Shown here one piece after another: positions 12,531 through 19,715 of a stretch of DNA of 32,744 nucleotides. Within the stretch, counting starts at the first letter, position 1, and each line of letters opens with the position of its first letter. Position numbers and translations under genes: made by a program. The notes beneath the pieces were generated by a model. It saw nothing but the letters and a program-made list of their open reading frames with translations. It searched no databases and was not told the DNA's origin. Origin of the DNA: a virus; IMG/VR virus record IMGVR_UViG_3300032217_000296, positions 1 through 32,744 of that record, one strand, 5' to 3'.

Positions 12531-12815
12531 ATGAGTAGTAAGAATTACTATAATCAAGTGATACACACTCTACAAGAACTACATAAGAACTATCCAACAT
12601 ATAATTTAGGTAGACATCTTGCAACAGCTCTTGATGAATATGGTGATACATGGGGAATAACAGATAAAGAACTAGCTTTTGCTTTAGATAAGTACAAGTC
12701 ACAACTAGATATGGATGTACCTCATACAGATGAATCTGAGATTGATAGGATAATAAAAGATGGAATGGACCTTGATAACATTTTAAAAGAGGAGGATCAA
12801 GATGGCGACTTCTAA
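12531..12815 (+). CDS. conserved crAss-like small protein ahead of TerL, unknown function
   Basis: A 94-residue, acidic protein: MSSKNYYNQVIHTLQELHKN, YPTYNLGRHLATALDEYGD, then TDKELAFALDKYKSQLDMD and a long acidic tail. I recall nearly the same YN.V...L..LH..YP.YN.GRHL..ALDEYG phrase in other crAss-like genomes at this position. It overlaps the next gene by 14 bases. The packaging-cluster location suggests a role in DNA packaging or late control, but no domain supports a specific activity. Confidence 0.6.
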   Translation: MSSKNYYNQVIHTLQELHKNYPTYNLGRHLATALDEYGDTWGITDKELAFALDKYKSQLDMDVPHTDESEIDRIIKDGMDLDNILKEEDQDGDF

Positions 12816-13134
12816 GAAAGCACTACTTATAGAATATGAGTTGGAGTTTCTAGAAATGAAACTACAAGAACTAAAGGAATACATACAAGCTAATCCTTTT
12901 TCTTCTTTAGCTGATAGAATGGCTTGGAAGGAAACAAAAGGTGGAGGAGCTATTCCTATTTGTATAGCTAATAAGGAAGCACAAAGAAAAGACCTTACAC
13001 AGGCACTTAAAGATTATGCTGAGATATTACGTACAGTAGATAGCATGAGAGAGAAAGAAGAATCTAAAGTGGAAGTGAGAGGTAAAGGTGATCTATCAGG
13101 AGCTGCTGAAGACTTCCTTAAAAATAGAAAATGA
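12802..13134 (+). CDS. coiled-coil protein directly upstream of TerL (possible small terminase)
   Basis: A 110-residue charged protein: an N-terminal helix (ALLIEYELEFLEMKLQELKE), a turn region around WKETKGGGAIPICI, then a second long helix (EAQRKDLTQALKDYAEILRT). It ends four bases into TerL, with a TGATAACT junction. Small terminase subunits often stand here and are helical oligomers, but I see no helix-turn-helix DNA-binding domain, so TerS is only a positional guess. Coupled translation with TerL is likely. Confidence 0.45.
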   Translation: MATSKKALLIEYELEFLEMKLQELKEYIQANPFSSLADRMAWKETKGGGAIPICIANKEAQRKDLTQALKDYAEILRTVDSMREKEESKVEVRGKGDLSGAAEDFLKNRK

Positions 13135-15173
13135 TAACTACAATACAGAGCATTGATTATAAAGACTGGTTTATAAATCAAAAGCGTATCCCTAGTAAGG
13201 ATAGCCAAGAATATAAGGAGTTCTTTGACTTCCATAAAGACTTGTGTATCAATGGTGCTATGGTAGGTGGGGTTTATATTAACCCCTTTTTATATTGGCA
13301 CCTTAATATGTGGCATACAGAGGTAGATATAATAGATGATCGTGGTAGAATTTCACAGAAATATGCTAACCCATTTCTAAGAGATAATGAGTGGGTGATT
13401 ACCAATGAGATAGATAGAGCTCAGAATGAAAAGAAAGGACTAGTTATTCTAGGTATTAGACGTTTAGCTAAATCTGTTATAGAAGCATCCTATGTATCAT
13501 GGGGAGCAACCTTTGATGAGAACTCACAGAACATTATTGCTGGTTTGAATGCACCAGATATAAAACTGATTACAGATAAGATAGATAAAGGATTAAACTT
13601 CCTACCTGAATATTGGAGATGGCAGAGAATTGAGGATAACTGGAAGAATCAAGTGACATTAGGTGTTAAAACAAAGTCAGGAGAAAGGATTCCTTTTTCT
13701 TCTATTCTTATTCGTAACTTAGATGAGGGTAATAATGAGGAAGCAATTGCAGGTACAAAACCACGTAAATTAATTATAGATGAGATTGGTAAAGGTAATT
13801 TCCTTAGAGGCTTACAAGCTGCTATTCCAGGTTTCACTACACCTTATGGATGGGGATGTTCTCCAATTCTTACTGGTACTGGGGGTGATATGAAGAAATT
13901 CATGGATGCCAAATCATTAATGTTTGACGTAGATAACTTTAACTTCCTTACATATAACAATGAAAAAGATACATCTAGAATGCATGGTCTATTCATTGGA
14001 CATAAGTATAGGATGGAAGCTAAAGAAGATTCTACATTAGGAGCTTTTCTAGAGGAACCTACTAGTTCTGAATTACATAATGTAAAGATGCTAGTATCTA
14101 ATTTTGAAAAGGCTACCAAGATAACTAATGATAACCTAGATAGACTTAAAAAGGCTGGAGATAGGATAGCATATTTAAAGGAGAAGATGTACTACCCACA
14201 AGAGGTAGATGATATATTCTTGAATGAGGATACAAACATCTTTGATATTGAATCAGCTAAGAGACAAAAGTTTAGATTATTACAACAAGAGCGTACAGGT
14301 ACTCCTGTAGTTTTGTTTAATGATGAAGGAGTAATAAAGCATGAATTCACAAACAAACTTCCTATAACTAACTTCCCTCTGAAGAATAGTGATATGAAAG
14401 ATGCTCCTATAGTGATATATGAATTTCCTGTAGAAAATCCTGCATATGGATTATATACAGCAGGTGTCGATCCTTATAGACAAGGTAAGTCTGCATATAG
14501 CTCCTCATTAGGGGCAGTTTATATTTATAAACGAATGCATGATCTTACAGGTGAGAAATATCAAGATATGTTCGTAGCTTCGTATGTAGCTAGACCTGAT
14601 AAGAAAGAAGTATGGGAAGAACAAGCTAGATTGTTAATTAAATATTACAATGCTAGAACACTGTGTGAGAATGATGATATATCCTTTATTGAATATATGA
14701 AAGCTAAAGGAGATGCTCATTATCTAGAGAAACAACCTCAATGGTTAATGGAGATTGTTCCTAACACAACAGTTAAAAGAGAATATGGAATACATCGTTC
14801 ATCTGATAAGATAATTAATTATCTTCATGTGTGCTTGAAGAAGTATCTAGAAGAGAGTATAGTAAAAGAAAAAGATGATGATGGTAATGTGATAAGAGAG
14901 ATATTAGGTGTGACAAAGGTATTTGATCCTGTATTACTAGAAGAAGTAATACAATATAATGATCAAGGTAACTTTGACCGTATTGTGGCTGCAGAGTTAG
15001 CAATAGCACAAGCATTAAAGATGGACCCTATCATGGGTAAGATTGGTGGTTCAGGAGATGATAGAGTGAAAGCAATGTTTCAAAAGAAACAAGGAAATAT
15101 ATTATTTACAGATTCAAGAGGAGGAATGTTTGGCAATACTCCTAAGAAATATAAACGTAAACTGTTTACATAA
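13131..15173 (+). CDS. terL: terminase large subunit (ATPase and nuclease)
   Basis: The packaging motor: it translocates DNA into the prohead through the portal and cuts concatemers. The ATPase domain shows a Walker A-type GIRRLAKS (108-115), Walker B LIIDE (214-218) and the coupling motif TGTGGD (248-253). The RNase H-like nuclease domain shows AGVDPY (444-449, metal-binding Asp 447), a CENDD segment (512-516) and a late acidic position in QGNFDRIVAAELA. At 680 residues it is in the usual range for Crassvirales. The Walker A has Ala where Gly normally precedes the Lys. The stop overlaps the next ATG by one base (TAATG). Confidence 0.9.
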   Translation: MITTIQSIDYKDWFINQKRIPSKDSQEYKEFFDFHKDLCINGAMVGGVYINPFLYWHLNMWHTEVDIIDDRGRISQKYANPFLRDNEWVITNEIDRAQNEKKGLVILGIRRLAKSVIEASYVSWGATFDENSQNIIAGLNAPDIKLITDKIDKGLNFLPEYWRWQRIEDNWKNQVTLGVKTKSGERIPFSSILIRNLDEGNNEEAIAGTKPRKLIIDEIGKGNFLRGLQAAIPGFTTPYGWGCSPILTGTGGDMKKFMDAKSLMFDVDNFNFLTYNNEKDTSRMHGLFIGHKYRMEAKEDSTLGAFLEEPTSSELHNVKMLVSNFEKATKITNDNLDRLKKAGDRIAYLKEKMYYPQEVDDIFLNEDTNIFDIESAKRQKFRLLQQERTGTPVVLFNDEGVIKHEFTNKLPITNFPLKNSDMKDAPIVIYEFPVENPAYGLYTAGVDPYRQGKSAYSSSLGAVYIYKRMHDLTGEKYQDMFVASYVARPDKKEVWEEQARLLIKYYNARTLCENDDISFIEYMKAKGDAHYLEKQPQWLMEIVPNTTVKREYGIHRSSDKIINYLHVCLKKYLEESIVKEKDDDGNVIREILGVTKVFDPVLLEEVIQYNDQGNFDRIVAAELAIAQALKMDPIMGKIGGSGDDRVKAMFQKKQGNILFTDSRGGMFGNTPKKYKRKLFT

Positions 15174-15358
15174 TGGCAATTATAAGATATACAAAAGACG
15201 CAACAATTAGGTATGCCTACTTAAACATCTTTCCAGACCAGTTTAAAACTGATAAGGAAAAACAAGATGAGAGCTGGATAAAGAATACAATGGACTACTT
15301 TGCAAACAAAGCTTATGCTGAGTATGTAAAGAACAGAGATACATTTGTTAAAAACTAA
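15173..15358 (+). CDS. probable N-terminal piece of the portal gene, ended by an in-frame TAA
   Basis: A 61-residue ORF that starts on the TAATG junction with TerL and reads MAIIRYTKDATIRYAYLNIF, then DESWIKNTMDYFANKAYAEY. It is in the same frame as the portal ORF. After its TAA (15356-15358) the frame stays open through eight codons (DLVKGILS) into the portal's annotated ATG (MEDFYQ). From memory, portal proteins of crAss-like phages carry a continuous WI..T.DYF...AY......F..NYDLV.G.L...DFY segment here, which would match if TAA stood for a Tyr codon. So this is most likely one gene of about 861 codons broken by a nonsense change or sequencing error. An independent small protein is the alternative. 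Confidence 0.6.
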   Translation: MAIIRYTKDATIRYAYLNIFPDQFKTDKEKQDESWIKNTMDYFANKAYAEYVKNRDTFVKN

Positions 15359-15382
15359 GACCTAGTTAAGGGAATATTAAGC

Positions 15383-17758
15383 ATGGAGGATTTCTATCAA
15401 GAACCTCAAGTAAGAAGTTTTACAGATGTACTTACAGCAGACTTACAACTTCCATCATATGTAAAGATGTATTCAATTATTACAACTCCACTTAATGAAC
15501 TAGTTGGAGAGATTAGTAAAAGACCTGATGCATTTCGTGTAAAAGCTTTTGATGATGATAGTAAGTCTGAGGAGTTAGAATTTAAAACAGGTATATTACA
15601 AGAGTTTGTAATGAACCAAGCTAAACAAAAGATTCAAGAGAAAGCTGCATTACAAGGGGAAGAGATTAATGATGAAGATTTACAAAAGATGACAATGGAT
15701 GAAGTTAAGGATGAATTAGATTCTTATACATCTACTGCTGAGAAATGGGCTAATCATATATTGACTTGTCAGAAAGCTGAGTTTGTGTTGAAAGAAAAGT
15801 CTGAAGATGCTTTTAGAGATATGTTAATTTCTGCTAGAGAGTTCTATCATATATATGAGGATAACTCAAAGCTTGGATTTAATGTAGAGGTAGCTAACCC
15901 AAAGAATACTTGGTTCTTAACTACACCAGATAGAAAATATATTTCAGATCCTACAGGTAGAGCACAAGGAGCATATGCTGCTGGTATTGTACAGGTTATG
16001 GAACTATCTGAAATTATTGAGTCTATTCCTGATTTAACTAAAGATGAAATAGATCATTTACGTAGTTCATTACAAGACTATGGTTTGATTAATGTACGTG
16101 AATCTAATCTTGGTAATCCTGATGCTATTCCTGGTCAAGACTCTGTAATGTATGATACATTTGATCCATTAGTCTTACAAACTAGAATGATCATTGAATC
16201 AGAAATGAAAGAAAACAATGATGGATTAAAAGACTTCTTAGGTCTTACATCTAATGTTTCTTCATTTGGTTATAAGTATGTTGTAGTTAGATCTTATTGG
16301 ATTTCTAAAAAGAAAATAGGTAAGTTAATATATTTAGATGAGATGGGTAATGAGCAATCTTTACTTGTAGATGAGCAGTATAAGTCTGGAACTATTCCTA
16401 CACAACAATCATTAGAATGGGGATGGATTAATGAATGGTATCAAGGTATTAAAATTGGTCCAGATATTTATCATATTAAACCTTATAAGTTATTAAACTA
16501 TTGTCATATTATAGGATTGGTTCATGAGGTTAAAAATACAGAAGCTAAGAGCTTAGTAGACTTAATGAAACCTTTCCAAGTTCTTTACAATGTTTGTATG
16601 AATCAATTATACAAGCTTTTAGAGAAAGAGGTAGGTAAAGTTTACTTAACATCTATCAGACATATTCCTATTCCTAAAGATGGTGATGCACAGGATGCAT
16701 TAGATATATGGGAGATGGAAGCTCGTAATAGAGGTGTAATGTTTATTGATGATAGCCCTGAGAACCTTAAATCTCCTTCTAGCTTCAATCAATTTAGAGA
16801 TATAGATCTTACACGTACTCAAGAGATACAGTCTCGTTATAACCTTGCTATGCAGCTTAAAAACGAATGTTGGGAATTGATTGGTATGTCTAAGCAAAGA
16901 TTAGGATCTATATCAGCTAGTGAATCAGCTACAGGAACTAATGCAGCTATTTCTCAATCATATTCTCAAACAGAACCTTTGTTCGTAGCACATGAATACG
17001 TATTAGGTCAATTATACCAAGCAATTATAGATGCTGCTTTATATACAGAAAGTCAAAAACCTCAATCTACTATTTCTTACATTACATCTTCAGGAGAATC
17101 TGCATTTGTACAAGTGAATGGTGCTGATCTTAAGTTCCGTGATCTTAAAGTGTTCTTAACTAATAGACCAGAAGATCAAAAAATGTTTAATGAAATCAGA
17201 GGATTATCTCAAGCTGTTATACAAAATGGTGGTAGTTTACATGATGTTATTGAACTATACTCTACTAACTCTGTACGTCAAATGAAGAAGGTATTTAAAA
17301 CCCTTAAGGAAAGACAAGAAGATTTAGAAAACCAAAAAATGCAACAACAACAGCAACAATTAGAGCAACAACAACAACAAGCTCAAGCTCAAATTCAAGC
17401 TGCACAACAAGCACAACAAGAGAAGATGGCTCATGATGATTATCAAAATGAGTTAGATAGAATCAATAAAGTTCAAATAGCTATGATTGCTGCTGAGTCT
17501 AAAAGTGGTCCTCTATCTGATTTAGATAGAAGTGGAACTGCTGATGTATTAGAAACCAGCAAGTTATCACATGATCAAATGAAAGCTGCTAAAGATTATG
17601 AAATTAAAATGGCTCAATTACAAAGTCAGACTAAACAGTCTAATGATAAATTAAGAGTTGAGATGGAAAAATTAAAAGTGGCTAGAGAGAATCAAGCAAA
17701 TGATATTAAGGTAGCTGAAATAAATGCTAGAAACAGAGCTAATAAAAAAACTAAATAA
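15383..17758 (+). CDS. portal protein
   Basis: The dodecameric portal through which DNA is packaged and ejected. Family assignment rests on the start of the conserved body (SFTDVLTADLQLPSYVKMYS, then PLNELVGEISKRPDAFRVKA), the size of 791 residues, and the position after TerL and before the scaffold. The body is alpha/beta (the crown and wing), followed from about residue 650 by a Gln/Ala-rich tract (QQQQQQLEQQQQQAQAQ) and a long charged coiled-coil tail ending KVAEINARNRANKK. The natural start may lie upstream, at 15173, if the intervening TAA is not a real stop; as it stands, translation would have to restart at this ATG, which has no obvious leader of the A/C-rich kind. Confidence 0.85.
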   Translation: MEDFYQEPQVRSFTDVLTADLQLPSYVKMYSIITTPLNELVGEISKRPDAFRVKAFDDDSKSEELEFKTGILQEFVMNQAKQKIQEKAALQGEEINDEDLQKMTMDEVKDELDSYTSTAEKWANHILTCQKAEFVLKEKSEDAFRDMLISAREFYHIYEDNSKLGFNVEVANPKNTWFLTTPDRKYISDPTGRAQGAYAAGIVQVMELSEIIESIPDLTKDEIDHLRSSLQDYGLINVRESNLGNPDAIPGQDSVMYDTFDPLVLQTRMIIESEMKENNDGLKDFLGLTSNVSSFGYKYVVVRSYWISKKKIGKLIYLDEMGNEQSLLVDEQYKSGTIPTQQSLEWGWINEWYQGIKIGPDIYHIKPYKLLNYCHIIGLVHEVKNTEAKSLVDLMKPFQVLYNVCMNQLYKLLEKEVGKVYLTSIRHIPIPKDGDAQDALDIWEMEARNRGVMFIDDSPENLKSPSSFNQFRDIDLTRTQEIQSRYNLAMQLKNECWELIGMSKQRLGSISASESATGTNAAISQSYSQTEPLFVAHEYVLGQLYQAIIDAALYTESQKPQSTISYITSSGESAFVQVNGADLKFRDLKVFLTNRPEDQKMFNEIRGLSQAVIQNGGSLHDVIELYSTNSVRQMKKVFKTLKERQEDLENQKMQQQQQQLEQQQQQAQAQIQAAQQAQQEKMAHDDYQNELDRINKVQIAMIAAESKSGPLSDLDRSGTADVLETSKLSHDQMKAAKDYEIKMAQLQSQTKQSNDKLRVEMEKLKVARENQANDIKVAEINARNRANKKTK

Positions 17759-17760
17759 TT

Positions 17761-18291
17761 ATGTTTGATAAACTGGTTGAACTATTAACCAATTGGTGGA
17801 TTGAAATAAAGCCAATAGTTATAATCAGGGATTACGAAGAAGCAGTGTTACTCAGGTTTGGTATCTTTAAAGGGGTACTTAAACCTGGGTTACATTTCAA
17901 GATACCTATGTTTGATGAGGTGATAGATCAACATGTTGTTGTTACCACATTAAGCTTGGATGCTCAATCTTTATATACTAAAGATAAACAAAACATAGTT
18001 GTCAAGGGTTTAGTTAAATATAGAATATCAGATGTTAAAATATTCTTGCTTGAGGTGTATGATGCACAGGATGCTCTATCAGACATGTCTTCAAGTATTA
18101 TAAAAAATGTTATTATGTCTATGACACTAGATGAGTGTACAGATTCTGAATTAGATAACACTCTTACAAAGAAAGTTAGGGTAGAAGCTAGGAAGTGGGG
18201 GGTTGAAGTTCAACAAGTTACCCTTACAGATATAGCACCAATAAGAAGCATTAGGCTTATAAATGACAATTTTATTAACAAATTGGATTAG
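17761..18291 (+). CDS. stomatin/prohibitin (SPFH/Band 7) domain protein
   Basis: A 176-residue SPFH-domain protein. The domain starts with VIIRDYEEAVLLRFGIFKG (about 20-38), LKPGLHFKIPMFDEV (40-54), then VVTTLSLDAQSLYTKDKQNI and VVKGLVKYRISDV. The later part, LSDMSSSIIKNVIMSM and VEARKWGVEVQQVTLTDIAP (about 143-162), completes the fold. The N terminus is amphipathic (LVELLTNWWIEIKPIV) and may associate with membrane, but is not a clean transmembrane helix. SPFH proteins form large rings at membranes and can restrain proteases such as FtsH or HflB. Its place between portal and scaffold, two bases after the portal stop, makes a role in capsid assembly at the membrane or protection from host proteolysis possible; neither is shown. 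It ends in TAG. Confidence 0.85.
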   Translation: MFDKLVELLTNWWIEIKPIVIIRDYEEAVLLRFGIFKGVLKPGLHFKIPMFDEVIDQHVVVTTLSLDAQSLYTKDKQNIVVKGLVKYRISDVKIFLLEVYDAQDALSDMSSSIIKNVIMSMTLDECTDSELDNTLTKKVRVEARKWGVEVQQVTLTDIAPIRSIRLINDNFINKLD

Positions 18292-18302
18292 AGTAAAAAA
18301 TA

Positions 18303-18316
18303 TTAATGCTATATTA
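18303..18316. repeat. TTAATGCTATATTA 14-bp repeat, copy 3
   Basis: Third identical copy, ahead of the scaffold gene. Directly after it a hairpin (TAATGGC at 18333-18339 with GCCATTA at 18355-18361) occupies the rest of the 120-base gap. In this place it could be part of a late promoter or operator. Confidence 0.55.
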
Positions 18317-18411
18317 TATTAAATAATGGCCTATATAGTGCTCTATCTCTTTGCCATTAAGTAAATGTAATATACTTTTACTAATCGAAACCAATTAAAA
18401 CTCAACTACAT

Positions 18412-19680
18412 ATGGCCGAAAATCTAGATAGTCCATCATTTGGAAACTTTAGTATTGAAAATACTATGGAAATGGGATTGGGTAATCAGGAACTTTTAAG
18501 TGACTTATTTGCCCCTGAAACATCAACTGCGAATCCTGACGATTTACAGGATATTAAAAAAGATGAAATCCCTACCAATGATGCAAAAAAGGTAGCTGCT
18601 CCTAAAGCAGCAAATGTACCAGCTTCTACAGAAGATGATACAGAAAAGAAAGATGCAGGAACAGCTATTCAAGACTTCTTATTAGGTGGTGATTCAGATG
18701 ATGAATCCACTGAAGAAGACAATGAACCAGCTCCTGCTAAAACTACTAGTAAAGAAAAAGAAACAACATCTGAGGATAATGAAGAAGGTGAAGTAGAAGA
18801 AAGTAGATTTACTGCTTTATCTAAAGACCTATTCAAACTTGGTGTTTTCTCTAAAGAGGATGATGAAGAAGATGCTCCTATTAATACTCCTGAGGAATTC
18901 TTAGAAAGATTCCAAGCAGAGAAAAAGAAAGGAGCTATTGAGGTTGTAAATAACTTCATTGGTCAGTTTGGAGAGGATTATCAAGCAGCATTTGATGCTA
19001 TCTTTGTAAAAGGTGTTGATCCTAAAGAATATTTTGGTACATATGGAGCTATTCAGAGTTTCTCTGAAATGGATCTAGCTCAGGAAAACAATCAGATAGC
19101 TGTTATCAAACAAGCTTTAACTGATCAAGGTTTTGAACCTGAGGATGTTACAACAGAAATAGAGAGACTTAAAAACTATGGTGATCTTGAATCAGTAGCC
19201 GCTAAACACCATAAAGTCTTAATTAAAAAAGAAAGTGCTAAGCTTCAGCAGATGGAGCAACAAAGAAGTGAAGAATTACAACAACAACAAGCTGTTAAGC
19301 AACAATACTATCAGAATGTACAATCAGTATTGCAAGATAAGTTAAAAGCTAAAGAGTTTGATGGTATTCCACTTAACCCAAAATTGGCTGGTGAACTACA
19401 AGATTTCCTCCTTACAGATAAGTATAAAACAAATTCTGGTGAAACATTAACAGACTTTGATAAAACTATCTTGGAGCTAAAACGTCCTGAGAATCATGAG
19501 AAGAAAGTAAAGCTTGGTCTATTATTAAAAATATTAGAAAAAGATCCTACTCTATCTACAATTCAAAAGAATGGTCTTACTAAAAAGTCAAATGAGTTAT
19601 TTGGTGAAGTAGCTAGACAAGCTAATAAAAGTGCAGTGAAATCTTCTAAACCTGCTAGTTCTACTTCATGGTTTGCATAA
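18412..19680 (+). CDS. acidic scaffold-like protein
   Basis: A 422-residue, low-complexity, acidic protein directly ahead of the major capsid gene, the normal position of a scaffold. The first 140 residues are disordered and rich in Asp, Glu, Thr and Ala (LGGDSDDESTEEDNEPAPAK). A helical middle (SRFTALSKDLFKLGVFSKED, FGEDYQAAFDAIFVKG) leads into a Gln-rich coiled coil (KLQQMEQQRSEELQQQQAVK, about 277-296). The C terminus is basic and Ser-rich (VKSSKPASSTSWF), as in scaffolds whose tail contacts the capsid protein. No protease domain is visible. Function is inferred from place and composition. Confidence 0.7.
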   Translation: MAENLDSPSFGNFSIENTMEMGLGNQELLSDLFAPETSTANPDDLQDIKKDEIPTNDAKKVAAPKAANVPASTEDDTEKKDAGTAIQDFLLGGDSDDESTEEDNEPAPAKTTSKEKETTSEDNEEGEVEESRFTALSKDLFKLGVFSKEDDEEDAPINTPEEFLERFQAEKKKGAIEVVNNFIGQFGEDYQAAFDAIFVKGVDPKEYFGTYGAIQSFSEMDLAQENNQIAVIKQALTDQGFEPEDVTTEIERLKNYGDLESVAAKHHKVLIKKESAKLQQMEQQRSEELQQQQAVKQQYYQNVQSVLQDKLKAKEFDGIPLNPKLAGELQDFLLTDKYKTNSGETLTDFDKTILELKRPENHEKKVKLGLLLKILEKDPTLSTIQKNGLTKKSNELFGEVARQANKSAVKSSKPASSTSWFA

Positions 19681-19715
19681 ACAATTTATATAACAAAAAT
19701 TAAAAAAATAACAAA

